NCBI GenBank assembly: GCA_036268875.1
Contig: DATATI010000029.1
Span: forward strand, 62,001 to 126,000
Length of the DNA stretch: 64,000 nt
Reading direction: 5' to 3'
Origin: Polyangia bacterium
GTDB lineage: Bacteria; Myxococcota_A; Polyangia; Fen-1088
Translations under genes and position numbers: made by a program
The notes under the pieces: generated by a model
Database searches by the model: none
Seen by the model: the letters and a program-made list of their open reading frames with translations, nothing else
Told to the model about the DNA's origin: nothing
Part shown: positions 32,945-41,382 of the stretch, piece after piece
How positions within the stretch are numbered: the first letter of the stretch is position 1
Layout of the letters: every line of letters begins with the position of its first letter

Positions 32945-34267
32945 TCAGAGGCCGGCCGAAGCGGCGTTTTCCAACACCGCCGCCGCGCCTAAACCGCCGG
33001 CGGCGCAGATGCCCAGCAAGGCGCGACGCTTGCCGGTGCTGGCCAGCTCGTTGGCCATGGTGGTGACCATGCGCGCGCCGGTGGCGGCAAAGGGATGGCC
33101 GAGCGCCAGCGAACCGCCGTGCACGTTCAGGCGTTCGAGATCGATGCGCCCCACCGCGGCCGATCGCGCCAGGCGGAGGCGCGCGAAGGCGTCGCTGCCC
33201 AGCAGTTTCAGCACGCTCAGCACCTGCGCCGCGAAGGCCTCGTGCATGTCCACCAGATCGACGTCGTGAAGCGCGCAGCCGGCGCGGTCCAACGCCAGCG
33301 GCATGGCCAGCGCCGGGCCGATCAGCAACTGGTCTGCCGGATCGACGCCGACGTACGCCCAGCTGGCGAAACGCGCCAGCGGGCGCAGGCCCAGCGCACG
33401 CGCCTTGTCCTCGCTCATCAGCAACACCGCTGCGCCCCCGTCGGTCAGCGGGCTGGAGTTTCCGGCGGTCAGCGTGCCGTCGGCGGCGAACACCGGTTTC
33501 AGCTTGGCCAGTTTTTCCACGCTGGTGTCGGCGCGAACGATGGTGTCGGTGTGGACCCAGCGGCCGCCCGCCTCGATCGGGACCACCTCGTCGGCAAAAC
33601 GGCCGCTGGCGATGGCGGCGGCCGCGCGCTGGTGCGAACGCACCGCCAGCTCGTCCTGAGCGGCGCGGCTCACCTCGTTGCGCCGGGCCATCTCTTCGGC
33701 GGATTCGCCCATCAGCTTGCCGGTGGTGCGCTCGGCGACGCGGGGCACGCGCGGCAGCACCTCGGACAGCGGGAACATCTGCGCCAGCACCCCCAGCACA
33801 TCGGCGGGCGTGGGCTTGCCGTAGATCAGCGGCACGGCGGCGTGCACCACCTTCTGCGGCAGCTTCACCTCGGCGTTGCTGGTGGAGTCCGATCCGCCCG
33901 CGACGATGACGTCCGCTTCGCCGCGCTCGATGGCCGCCGCCGCCAGCGTCACCGCCTGCAGCCCAGAGGCGCAGGCGCGCGTGACCGTCATCGCCTCGAC
34001 GGCGGGATCAAGGCGCAGGTCGAGCGCGATCTCGCGACCGACGTTGGGCGACAGCCCGGGCAGGATCACGCCGCCCCAGACGATCGCGTCGATCTCGGCG
34101 CGCGCCGACGGAAAGCGGGCCAGCAGACCGCGGACCGCCGCCGCCCCCAGCGCGATGGTGTCCAGCTTGAGAAATTCCGCTAAGGCCTTGACGAACGGCG
34201 TTCGGACGCCGCCCACCACGACGGCGCGGCGGCCGTTCGGAACTGGATTTTCGCTTCCCGATGGCAT
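32945..34267 (-). CDS. Acetyl-CoA C-acyltransferase (thiolase), FadA2/FadI-like
   Basis: The 440-residue thiolase cleaves 3-ketoacyl-CoA to acetyl-CoA and a shorter acyl-CoA, the last step of beta-oxidation. Catalytic Cys lies in TRACASGLQA (Cys near 99), the His in GGSLALGHPFAATGARM, and the second Cys in GICAAGGLGAA. The ATG at 34267 is preceded by AAGGA. It ends the operon acyl-CoA dehydrogenase-MaoC-FabG4-thiolase. The 35-bp gap before it holds a short TTGCC repeat. The order resembles fadE5-htdX-fabG4-fadA2 genes of Mycobacterium tuberculosis. Confidence 0.92.
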   Translation of the reverse strand: MPSGSENPVPNGRRAVVVGGVRTPFVKALAEFLKLDTIALGAAAVRGLLARFPSARAEIDAIVWGGVILPGLSPNVGREIALDLRLDPAVEAMTVTRACASGLQAVTLAAAAIERGEADVIVAGGSDSTSNAEVKLPQKVVHAAVPLIYGKPTPADVLGVLAQMFPLSEVLPRVPRVAERTTGKLMGESAEEMARRNEVSRAAQDELAVRSHQRAAAAIASGRFADEVVPIEAGGRWVHTDTIVRADTSVEKLAKLKPVFAADGTLTAGNSSPLTDGGAAVLLMSEDKARALGLRPLARFASWAYVGVDPADQLLIGPALAMPLALDRAGCALHDVDLVDMHEAFAAQVLSVLKLLGSDAFARLRLARSAAVGRIDLERLNVHGGSLALGHPFAATGARMVTTMANELASTGKRRALLGICAAGGLGAAAVLENAASAGL

Positions 34268-34302
34268 GACGGTTTCCTTTCCTTGTCTTGCCTTGCCTTG
34301 GC

Positions 34303-35760
34303 TCAGGCGCCGATCAGCGCGCCGCCGCACACGCGCAGCACCGCGCCGGTGACACCGACCGCGCCTGGCGAAGCCATGAAGGTGATCACCTCGCCGACGT
34401 CCGACGGCAATCCGCCTTGCCCCAGCGCGCTCAGGCGCCGCCCCGCTTCGCGAATCATCAAGGGAATGGCGGCGGTCATGCGCGTTTCGATGAAGCCCGG
34501 CGCCACGGCGTTGACGGTGATCCCGCGCGAAGCCAGATCAATGGCGCGGCGACGCACGTACGCCGCCACGCCCGCCTTGGAGGCGGCGTAGTTGGTCTGC
34601 CCGACGTTGCCGGCCAGGCCGGCCACCGACGACAGACAGACCTCGCGCCCAAACGCGCGCAAAAGACCGCCCGGGCGCGCTTCATCCAGGGCGGCGTCGA
34701 TGCGGGCGATTGCCGCCAGGTTGACGTCGATGACGTCAGCCCAGGCTTCGGGCTTCATCCGCCCCAGCGTCTTGTCGCGGGTGATACCGGCGTTGTGAAC
34801 GACGATGTCCACGCCGCCAAAATGTTCAGCAAAGTACTGACTGATGGCCGCGGCAGCGTCCGTCTGGAGAATGTCTACCAGCAGGACCGATCCGCCGATG
34901 GCCCGCGCCAGCTGGCTGGCCGCGCCGGCGTCGGCCGGGCGGTCCAGACAGACGACATGCGCTCCCTCGGCCGCCAGCAAGCGCGCCGTCGCCTCACCGA
35001 TGCCGCGCGCCGCGCCCGTCACCAGTGCCACTTTGCCGTCGAGGACGCGCACCGTGGGCGGCGTTCCGACCTGGGACGCCGCCCGCGTGTCGACGACCAC
35101 CGGCTGTCCCGACACGAAGGCCGAGCGTGGCGACAGCAGAAACCGCAGCACCGCTTCCAGGCGCGCCTCGGCGCCCTCGTGCACCACGCAAAGCTGCGCG
35201 GTCGAGCCGCGCTTGCCGATCTCCTTGGCCAGGCTGCGCGTGAATCCCTCCAGCGCCGCCTGCGCCGCGCTGGCCGCCGCCGACGGCGCCGCGACCGGCG
35301 GACGCCCCAGCACCACCACCCGACCATTTGATGACAAGGCGGGGATCAGGGGATGAAAGAAATCGTAAAGACTTTGTAAGTCGCCCGGGCTGGCCACGCC
35401 GGTGGCGTCGAAGACCAGCGCCTGCGGCCGCAGGCCGTCCGACAATGCCCCCAGATCCAGCGGCGCCAGCGGGCGACCGTACGCCGCGCAGAACTCGATC
35501 AGCGCGGGAGTCGCCGGCGCTGCCGTGGCCGCCACCAGGGCGTTGGCGCCCGCCCGAACCAGGGCCTGAACTGCGCTGTCCCGCACCGCCGCGGCGGCCG
35601 GCGACGCGCCCACCACCACGGTCTGATCGCCGAGCGGTCGTTCTTCCCACGGCCCGCGCGCGCGGCGCAGCGGCTGGGGCAAAGGCAGTGGCAAGCCCAG
35701 CGTCTTGGTCAGGCGGCGGGCTTGCGGATTGGCGCCCAGCTGCAGCAACCAATCGCTCAC
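34303..35760 (-). CDS. High-molecular-weight 3-oxoacyl-ACP/CoA reductase, FabG4-like
   Basis: The 485-residue product is about twice the usual FabG length. Residues ~45-210 form a degenerate Rossmann-like domain; residues ~225-480 are an active SDR domain with cofactor loop TGAARGIGEATARLL, NAG (HNAGITRDK) and the Ser-Tyr-Lys residues in SSVAGLAGNVGQTNYAASKAG. This layout is that of M. tuberculosis FabG4. In a catabolic operon it likely acts as 3-hydroxyacyl-CoA dehydrogenase. The GTG start overlaps the stop of the MaoC gene (GTGA). Confidence 0.9.
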   Translation of the reverse strand: MSDWLLQLGANPQARRLTKTLGLPLPLPQPLRRARGPWEERPLGDQTVVVGASPAAAAVRDSAVQALVRAGANALVAATAAPATPALIEFCAAYGRPLAPLDLGALSDGLRPQALVFDATGVASPGDLQSLYDFFHPLIPALSSNGRVVVLGRPPVAAPSAAASAAQAALEGFTRSLAKEIGKRGSTAQLCVVHEGAEARLEAVLRFLLSPRSAFVSGQPVVVDTRAASQVGTPPTVRVLDGKVALVTGAARGIGEATARLLAAEGAHVVCLDRPADAGAASQLARAIGGSVLLVDILQTDAAAAISQYFAEHFGGVDIVVHNAGITRDKTLGRMKPEAWADVIDVNLAAIARIDAALDEARPGGLLRAFGREVCLSSVAGLAGNVGQTNYAASKAGVAAYVRRRAIDLASRGITVNAVAPGFIETRMTAAIPLMIREAGRRLSALGQGGLPSDVGEVITFMASPGAVGVTGAVLRVCGGALIGA

Positions 35761-36725
35761 GAGGCGGTCCTTTCTTCGAAGCGGCCATTCAAATAGGCGA
35801 AACCGCCCGCCGCATCGCCGACGAACACGGTGTTGCCGGCGCCGACGTACAGGCCCACGCGCGCCGGCAGCGGCAACGGCCGGGAGAACCGCACGTCGAT
35901 GCAGCGAAGACGATTGACGGCGCCGGCGGACAGACCGCGGTTTAGGCCTTCCATCGTCCGCGCCAGCGTGGCGAACCCGTGCAGAATGGCGGCGCGAAAA
36001 CCGAAGGCCTGCGCGTACGGGCGCAGCCAGTGCACCGGGTTGATGTCGCCGGTCAGCATGGCGAAAGACCAGCCCGCGTCGGACCGCAGCCCCCAGTAGG
36101 CAAGCTCGCGCGCGTCCACCGGGACCAGGGCTGTCTCTTTCTTGTTGTGGCCGTTGTGGCCGTTTTGACCATTGTGGCCGTTGGATTGGTGACCGTTGGC
36201 GGCCGGCGCGGGTTTCGGCGGCGCCGTCGGCACGATCGCGTAGAGGTCCGCGATCAGCGCTTCTGGGACCGATGCCGTCTCCGTCACCAGCCGCTGGTGC
36301 AGCACCACCCGCCGGCCATTGTCATCGACGCTGACCAGCTGGGCGCGCACCATCAGCGGCTCGCCCACTGGCAACGGCGCGTTCACCGTCAGACGACAAC
36401 CACCGTTCATCACGCGCAGCAGTGGATACGGAAGGCCGTCCAGGGTCCGGGCCGCGAGCGGAAACGTCCACTGGGGAAACAGATGCGGCGGCAGGTGGCC
36501 ACGATACGCCGACGGATCGCCGCCGACGCTGCGCACATAGTCGCGTACCAACGCCGCCGGCGGTGGAGTCACCTGTTCGGTCAAGACCGGCCGCGGAAAT
36601 TCCGGCGCCCCCGCCGGAGTCGCCGACGATCCCCCCATTCGCTGGGCCAGCGCCGTCATCGCCGTGCGCCCGACGGCGGCCATCACCCGTCGCTGGGCCA
36701 GAATGTGTCGCGCGCCGACGCCCAA
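35757..36725 (-). CDS. MaoC-like enoyl-CoA hydratase (HtdX-like)
   Basis: The 322-residue product has two hot-dog parts. The active second part shows GDINPVHWLRPYAQAFGF and AILHGFATL, which is the MaoC hydratase motif with Asp and His. It hydrates trans-2-enoyl-CoA to 3-hydroxyacyl-CoA. Between the two parts lies an unusual Asn-Gly-His-rich linker (HNGQNGHNGHN). The longest frame starts at a TTG (36725); ATG at 36683 is a good alternative. It lies 10 bases after the acyl-CoA dehydrogenase gene and overlaps FabG4. Confidence 0.88.
   Translation of the reverse strand: MGVGARHILAQRRVMAAVGRTAMTALAQRMGGSSATPAGAPEFPRPVLTEQVTPPPAALVRDYVRSVGGDPSAYRGHLPPHLFPQWTFPLAARTLDGLPYPLLRVMNGGCRLTVNAPLPVGEPLMVRAQLVSVDDNGRRVVLHQRLVTETASVPEALIADLYAIVPTAPPKPAPAANGHQSNGHNGQNGHNGHNKKETALVPVDARELAYWGLRSDAGWSFAMLTGDINPVHWLRPYAQAFGFRAAILHGFATLARTMEGLNRGLSAGAVNRLRCIDVRFSRPLPLPARVGLYVGAGNTVFVGDAAGGFAYLNGRFEERTAS
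36142..36200. repeat. Short tandem repeats coding the Asn-Gly-His linker
   Basis: On the plus strand the unit GTTGTGGCC and variants (GTTTTGACC, ATTGTGGCC, GATTGGTGACC) repeat every 9 bases or so. On the minus strand they encode the Asn-Gly-His linker inside the MaoC-like protein. Such repeats change length easily by slippage. Confidence 0.7.
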
Positions 36726-36734
36726 GCGACGCTC

Positions 36735-38648
36735 TTACCCCGCCGCCTTTTCGGCGCCGCTGCTGGCGCTGGTCCCGCCCGCCAGGAGATCCAACAGACG
36801 CTGGCCGGTGCTGGTGATCTCGTCGTGCAGGAACTTCACCCGCGGCTCGGCGCGCTCAAGGTGACGCTCCAGCAGCTCGCGCCGCTGTGGGTGCCGGCGC
36901 GCCTGCGCTAGCAAGACCTCGGCGATGGCTTCATCGGCCAGCAACCGCGTCAACCGCTCGGCGTGCAGCATGGCGTAGGCGAAGTCGCGCTTGGGGTTCC
37001 ATTGATTGAAAAGCGCCTTGCGCCAGGTCCCCAGCGGCTGGCCTTGCACGGTCTTCACCTTCGCCGCCATCGTGCGCGTCACCAGGTGTTGCTGCGCGGC
37101 CAGCGACAGCAGCTGCAGGCGCGCCACCCGCCGTTCCAGGCCGTCGCGCGCCGACAGCGATCGCCAACGGGTCTGGGCCATGCGTTTCACGAACTCTTGA
37201 GGCGCCCGCAAGATCCCGGTCAGGGTGTCTTTCATGGCCATCAGCGACTGGATCTGGCTGGTGCCTTCGTAGATGGGCATCACCAGCGCGTCGCGCAGCA
37301 GCTTCTCGGCGCCGAACTCGTGCATGTACCCGTTGCCGCCGTGAATCTGCAGGCAGCGGCGGGCCATCTCCACCGCCTTCTCCGCGGCCAGGTACTTCAA
37401 AAGCGGCATGGTTCGCCGGGCGGCCTGGCGATGGGCGCGGATCTCCGTGTCGCGGGCGCCGCCCAGGAATTTCCCGAAGAGGGCTTTTTTGTGGGCCATC
37501 TCCTCGTGAAACGCGCCGTGCATGGCCAGCGCGCGCAGGTTGACGATGTCCGACTCCATCTCGTCCAGGTAGTCGGCGATCATCTCGTGGCGATCGATGG
37601 TCTTGCCCATCGATCGCCGTTCAGCCGCGTACCCCTTCGCCAGGCGCAGCGCCGCCTCGCACAGACCAATCGATTCGAAGCCCACGCCCAGGCGCGCGTG
37701 GTTCATGATCTCCAGCATCTGCCGAAACCCCTCGCCACGCTTGCCCACCAGCTCAGCGGGCGTGCGATCAAACGTGATGGCCACGGTCGCCGATCCGTGG
37801 TGGCCCAACTTTTCTTCGATGCGATCCAGCGTCGCCAGGCGCGTGCGCCGACCGTCTGCCTCATCGCGAAACGCCCGCACCATGAACATCGAGAGGCCAC
37901 CGAGGCCCGCCTGCGGATCGTCCGGTCCGCTGCCTTTTTCGGTGCGGGCCACGACGAAGTGGTACTTGCCGTGCCCCGAGGTGATGAAAATTTTCTGCCC
38001 GGTCAGGGTCCACCTGCCGTCGGCTTCTTGTGTTCCCACCGCGCGCAGCGCCGCCATGTCGCTGCCGGCGTCGGGCTCGGTGATGTCCATGCTGCCCCAG
38101 GCGACGCCGCTGGCGATCTCCGCCATCTCGGCGGGCCAGCGTGTGCGGGTGATGAGGCCGGTGGCGGGATCGTGCACGGTGGTGCCTTCCAGCAGCGACA
38201 GGACCAGCATGGCCATCGCCGTGCCACTGTGAAATCCGTAATGGGTCATCACCGAGACGTCGGCGCGGGCCAGAAGCTCGGCGTTGATAAAGTAAAGCAG
38301 CATGGGCGCGTTCATACCGCCCAGCTCCCGTGGCAGGTTCAGGCCGTGCAGCCCCAGCTCGGCGATCTTGCGCGTGATGGCCTCGAGGCGCGGCGGGAAG
38401 GTGGCTTCGCCGTTGGCGAACCGAACCCCATCGCGATCGATCTGGGCGGCATGGGGAGCGATCTCCTCGGCCACGAACTCGCCGACCATCGCGGCGATCT
38501 CGCGATAGAAGGTCAGCGCCTCGGCGGCGGTCCTGAATCCATCGGCGAAGCGATAGCCAAGCTCGGTCACCGAGGCCACCGTCTCCCAGTCGATCCCGTC
38601 TTGCAGGTAATACTGAAGGTCTTCGTTGTCGCTCAGGAAGCTTGCCAT
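36735..38648 (-). CDS. Acyl-CoA dehydrogenase, FadE5-like
   Basis: The 637-residue flavoenzyme introduces the first double bond into acyl-CoA. Signatures: MDITEPDAGSDMAALRAVG with the flavin-contact TGQKIFITSG, and IYEGTSQIQ with the catalytic Glu near residue 440. The length and N-terminal extension resemble FadE5 of mycobacteria. It starts the operon that continues with MaoC, FabG4 and thiolase. Operator site 5 lies 49 bases upstream of its ATG, and the probable regulator gene is just beyond it. Confidence 0.9.
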   Translation of the reverse strand: MASFLSDNEDLQYYLQDGIDWETVASVTELGYRFADGFRTAAEALTFYREIAAMVGEFVAEEIAPHAAQIDRDGVRFANGEATFPPRLEAITRKIAELGLHGLNLPRELGGMNAPMLLYFINAELLARADVSVMTHYGFHSGTAMAMLVLSLLEGTTVHDPATGLITRTRWPAEMAEIASGVAWGSMDITEPDAGSDMAALRAVGTQEADGRWTLTGQKIFITSGHGKYHFVVARTEKGSGPDDPQAGLGGLSMFMVRAFRDEADGRRTRLATLDRIEEKLGHHGSATVAITFDRTPAELVGKRGEGFRQMLEIMNHARLGVGFESIGLCEAALRLAKGYAAERRSMGKTIDRHEMIADYLDEMESDIVNLRALAMHGAFHEEMAHKKALFGKFLGGARDTEIRAHRQAARRTMPLLKYLAAEKAVEMARRCLQIHGGNGYMHEFGAEKLLRDALVMPIYEGTSQIQSLMAMKDTLTGILRAPQEFVKRMAQTRWRSLSARDGLERRVARLQLLSLAAQQHLVTRTMAAKVKTVQGQPLGTWRKALFNQWNPKRDFAYAMLHAERLTRLLADEAIAEVLLAQARRHPQRRELLERHLERAEPRVKFLHDEITSTGQRLLDLLAGGTSASSGAEKAAG

Positions 38649-38696
38649 GCCGCCTCTCGATCGTCTGCGCCGTGGTCCAGGCCAGCTCTAACCGGT

Positions 38697-38715
38697 TATT
38701 GAATCTTAGTCAATA
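38697..38715. promoter_or_regulatory. TATTGA-N7-TCAATA operator, site 5
   Basis: TATTGAATCTTAGTCAATA has perfect 6-base arms. It lies in the 115-bp gap between the TetR gene (ending 38764) and the acyl-CoA dehydrogenase start (38648), so it should control the whole beta-oxidation operon. Confidence 0.75.
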
Positions 38716-38763
38716 GCGGACCGCACCGGTACCAAACCGCCAATCGCCTCTGTCATCGAGAGT

Positions 38764-39411
38764 CTATCCTGGGGCGCCGTGGCCCTTGCGAATCAAATTG
38801 TCCAAGGCCCGGGCCAGCTTCGGATCCAGTTCGACCGCCTTGGCCAGCACGCCGGCGTAACCAGCAATGAGAATTTCACGCAGATGGTCGCGTTTCAACT
38901 CAGGGTGGACGATCCAGTCGAGACAAGCGCCTTCCACCATGGCGATCCACGCCCGCAGCGCCGCCCGCAGCACCGGGCGCGGTTTGGAGATACGAAAATC
39001 GCGCAGGAAGTACTGCATGACCACTTCGCGGTGCTCTTCCAGAATCGCGTGCATCTCCTTGGCCACCGCCGCCCCGCCGCGATAGATGGCGGCGTACACC
39101 GGCCCGTGCTCCTGCACGTAGTTCAGGTGGGCGTCGACGGCGGCGCGCAACCGAGCGCCCGGCTGCAGCTTGGGATCGGGCTCGGTCATGCGCAGAAGCT
39201 GCGACGACGCCTGCCGAATGGTCTCGACGTAGAACTCTCGTTTGCCGCCGAAATAGTGATAAAGGAGGCCCTTCGACATGCCGGCGGCCTGGGCCACGTC
39301 GTCGATCGAGATGTCATCGTACGAATGGTTCGAGAACAGCTTGATCCCCAGCTCTAGCAGCCGGGCACGACGCTCGTCGATCTGGAGGCGGACCCTTCGT
39401 TGTGCGGCCAT
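38764..39411 (-). CDS. TetR-family regulator, candidate master of the TATTGA regulon
   Basis: The 215-residue product has a TetR DNA-binding domain (RRARLLELGIKLFSNHSYDDISIDDVAQAAGMSKGLLYHYFGGKREFY, seen in the pieces ELGIKLFSNHSYDDISIDDV and AAGMSKGLLYHYF) and a helical ligand domain with several Trp/Leu residues. It lies upstream of the beta-oxidation operon and is transcribed in the same direction. Because site 5 lies directly after its 3' end and site 6 is nearby, it is the best candidate to bind TATTGA-N7-TCAATA; binding is not shown by sequence. No copy of the palindrome lies before its own start, so autoregulation is not evident. Confidence 0.85.
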   Translation of the reverse strand: MAAQRRVRLQIDERRARLLELGIKLFSNHSYDDISIDDVAQAAGMSKGLLYHYFGGKREFYVETIRQASSQLLRMTEPDPKLQPGARLRAAVDAHLNYVQEHGPVYAAIYRGGAAVAKEMHAILEEHREVVMQYFLRDFRISKPRPVLRAALRAWIAMVEGACLDWIVHPELKRDHLREILIAGYAGVLAKAVELDPKLARALDNLIRKGHGAPG

Positions 39412-39485
39412 GAGACGCGCGGCATCTTACTCGATCGCCGTCGGCCCCACGACAGCGATAGCAAAAACATGGACGGCGACGGCCA

Positions 39486-39815
39486 CTAGAGGCCGAAGGC
39501 GGTCTGCAGGCTGCGCAGCAGATCGAGATCGTTGGTCTTGATCCGCCCCGAGATGAAATCGACCGCGCCCGGCTTCCAGGTGCCGTTGATGAGCTTCAGG
39601 AACAGCTCAGCCGATGTCTTCAGAACGCAGTCGGCATTCTCGGTCTTGCCAGCCACCACCTCACAGGCGGTCGGCGACAGGGTGACGGTCCATTTCAGTG
39701 CGGCCGTGTCGCCCAGCGACAGGTAATAGGTGGTCGCTTTTTTGACAGCGCCCGGTTGAAACCGGGCCTTCAATGAGGTGAGCGAAGTGGCAAGGCCGTT
39801 GTGCATGCGGGCCAT
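39486..39815 (-). CDS. SCP2 sterol-carrier domain protein
   Basis: The 109-residue product is a single SCP2-like domain, ending in the typical FISGRIKTNDLDLLRSL region. Such domains bind fatty acyl-CoA, sterols or other lipids in a hydrophobic pocket and often assist beta-oxidation. Operator site 6 lies 20 bases upstream of the ATG at 39815; an ATG at 39806 is an alternative start. It is transcribed in the same direction as the TetR gene that follows. Confidence 0.85.
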   Translation of the reverse strand: MARMHNGLATSLTSLKARFQPGAVKKATTYYLSLGDTAALKWTVTLSPTACEVVAGKTENADCVLKTSAELFLKLINGTWKPGAVDFISGRIKTNDLDLLRSLQTAFGL

Positions 39816-39834
39816 GTTATCACGGCCGGGTGGT

Positions 39835-39853
39835 TATTGACCTACATTCAACA
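39835..39853. promoter_or_regulatory. TATTGA-N7-TCAACA operator, site 6
   Basis: TATTGACCTACATTCAACA keeps the left arm and spacing and changes one base in the right arm (TCAACA). It lies 20 bases before the start of the SCP2 gene. It is the weakest of the six sites. Confidence 0.55.
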
Positions 39854-39857
39854 AGCG

Positions 39858-39896
39858 AAAGGCCCCGGCGGTGAAGCGCGCCAGGGCCTTTTTTTT
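39858..39896. terminator. Hairpin followed by T-run, possibly bidirectional
   Basis: AAAGGCCC (39858-39865) pairs with GGGCCTTT (39884-39891), and eight T follow on the plus strand. On the minus strand only three T follow the stem, so it would be a weaker terminator behind the pilin gene, which ends 29 bases away. It also separates the pilin from the SCP2 promoter. Confidence 0.6.
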
Positions 39897-39924
39897 CCGA
39901 GAAAGCGGCGGTCGCCGCGTTTCG

Positions 39925-40470
39925 TTACTCGAGCTCGTTGGTGACGATGGGGGCCTTGCTGCCGCTGACGTCGCCGTTGCCGTCGACCAGGCCGACGCGC
40001 TTGAAGTCAGAGGTGGTGCCGTTGCAGTCCAGGTCGCCGGTCACCTCGGCGGTGAACGTGGCGGCGCCCAGCGTGCCGGTGCTGGTGTAGCGCGGCAGGT
40101 ACAGGTGCGGGTCGGGCAGCGAGAACTGCAGGGCGACCCACTCAGGCGCCTGCCAAGCGACGGCGCCGCCCGGGCACTTGCCGGTGTCCATGCAGCCGCA
40201 CTCCTTGGCGGCTTCCAGCGTGGCGGCCTTGCCCAGCGACGGGAACTGCTTGGCGATCGGGTTGCCCGTGCCGTCCATGTGGTCGGTCTCGTAGTAGGTC
40301 ACCGAGCCGGCCCACATCTTGTTCAGGTGGCCCACCGCCTCGGCGGTGCGCGACCGTTTGATGTATTTCGAGAAGGCCGGGATGGCCACCGCCGCCAGGA
40401 TGCCGATGATGGCCACGACGATCATCAACTCGACCAACGTGAAACCAGCCTGACGCTTGCGAATGAACAT
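39925..40470 (-). CDS. pilA: Type IV pilin, PilA-like
   Basis: The 181-residue product is a type IV prepilin. A short basic leader (MFIRKRQAG) precedes the cleavage site before Phe, followed by [20 protein letters not shown] with Glu at position 5. The prepilin peptidase cuts and methylates it, and the subunit assembles into pili for gliding motility. The C-terminal part has Cys pairs (CGCMDTGKC) and ends in a beta domain. GGAGG lies 7-10 bases upstream of the ATG. No other pil gene is adjacent, so the main assembly genes are elsewhere. Region 40471-40750 upstream holds no convincing sigma54 box. Confidence 0.9.
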   Translation of the reverse strand: MFIRKRQAGFTLVELMIVVAIIGILAAVAIPAFSKYIKRSRTAEAVGHLNKMWAGSVTYYETDHMDGTGNPIAKQFPSLGKAATLEAAKECGCMDTGKCPGGAVAWQAPEWVALQFSLPDPHLYLPRYTSTGTLGAATFTAEVTGDLDCNGTTSDFKRVGLVDGNGDVSGSKAPIVTNELE

Positions 40471-40750
40471 TTTCGAGATCCTCCGTTTGAGCGGTGATGG
40501 AGAGCGCCGACGGCGGGGACTATCGGCGGACGCTTTCGTTGGATTGAATGCGGCGCAAACTCTCCACTGCAGCGTTCGTGCCGCCCGCCGGCGGTCCGAT
40601 GGTGGCGCCAGTCCTGGGCCAGTGCCGATGCCGTCGCCGCCACCTGCCGCAAATGGTCACTTTCTCACACGCAAACTGACCAAGTTCGGTCCAGCCCAAT
40701 CGACGCACAGGTCAGATGCCGGTCGACGAGGCCCCACACCGGCGCGGCGT

Positions 40751-41359
40751 CTATCGTAAGGCGCCCGGGTGGCGCTGCTGAAATTTCAAAACGGCCGCCG
40801 CGGCGCCGTGCCGCTGGCGAAAGCACGCGCGGTTGATCGAGGTGGTCACGTCGCTGGGGTCATCTGCAGCGGCGCGGGCGCGCGCACCCTGGTCGATGTC
40901 GTGCCCCAGCTTTTCGAACATCCGCAGCGAAGCGGCGTTCTGGGGAATGATCGCCGCGTACACCTGATCCAGCCCCAGGACCGCGAAGGCGAAGGCGTGC
41001 ACCATGATTCCAAAACGGGTGCCCAGGCCCTGCCCTTGTCGATCGCGCGCGCCGATCAGGATGGCCACCTCGGCGTCGCGGTCGGTGACCTGGCGAAGGT
41101 CGGCGTCACCGGCCAGGGCGCCGTCGCAATCCAGCAGGAACGGCCGCCCGCCTGATTGCGCCAGCGCCGCGAAATGGGCCTCGACGTCGCCAGCGTTCAT
41201 ATCGACGGTATTGGTCAACATGCTCCGGTTGTTTGGCTGGTTGTAAAACGCGGCCAGGCGGTCAGCGTGGGCGCGCACCTCTTCCAGCCACGGCTCGCGG
41301 GCGCGCAGCGTGCCCTGCGGGGTTTGCCACTCGATCGACCAACACGGGCGCGCGTTCAC
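40751..41359 (-). CDS. GNAT family acetyltransferase
   Basis: The 202-residue product has the GNAT acetyl-CoA loop RDRQGQGLGTRFG near residues 104-116, and the Asn/Leu part IIPQNAASLRMFEKLGHD typical of the C-terminal half of the fold. It transfers an acetyl group from acetyl-CoA to an unknown amine. The last ~40 residues are unusually Ala/Arg-rich. It stands between the pilin and the PilZ genes, which may be coincidence. Confidence 0.8.
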   Translation of the reverse strand: MNARPCWSIEWQTPQGTLRAREPWLEEVRAHADRLAAFYNQPNNRSMLTNTVDMNAGDVEAHFAALAQSGGRPFLLDCDGALAGDADLRQVTDRDAEVAILIGARDRQGQGLGTRFGIMVHAFAFAVLGLDQVYAAIIPQNAASLRMFEKLGHDIDQGARARAAADDPSDVTTSINRACFRQRHGAAAAVLKFQQRHPGALR

Positions 41360-41382
41360 TGCCGTCTAGACTAACGCGGTCG

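Noticed and set aside
40471-40750. Sigma54 promoter before the pilin gene
   Set aside because: Myxobacterial pilA genes can use sigma54, but no GG-N10-GC element with the right context was found here.
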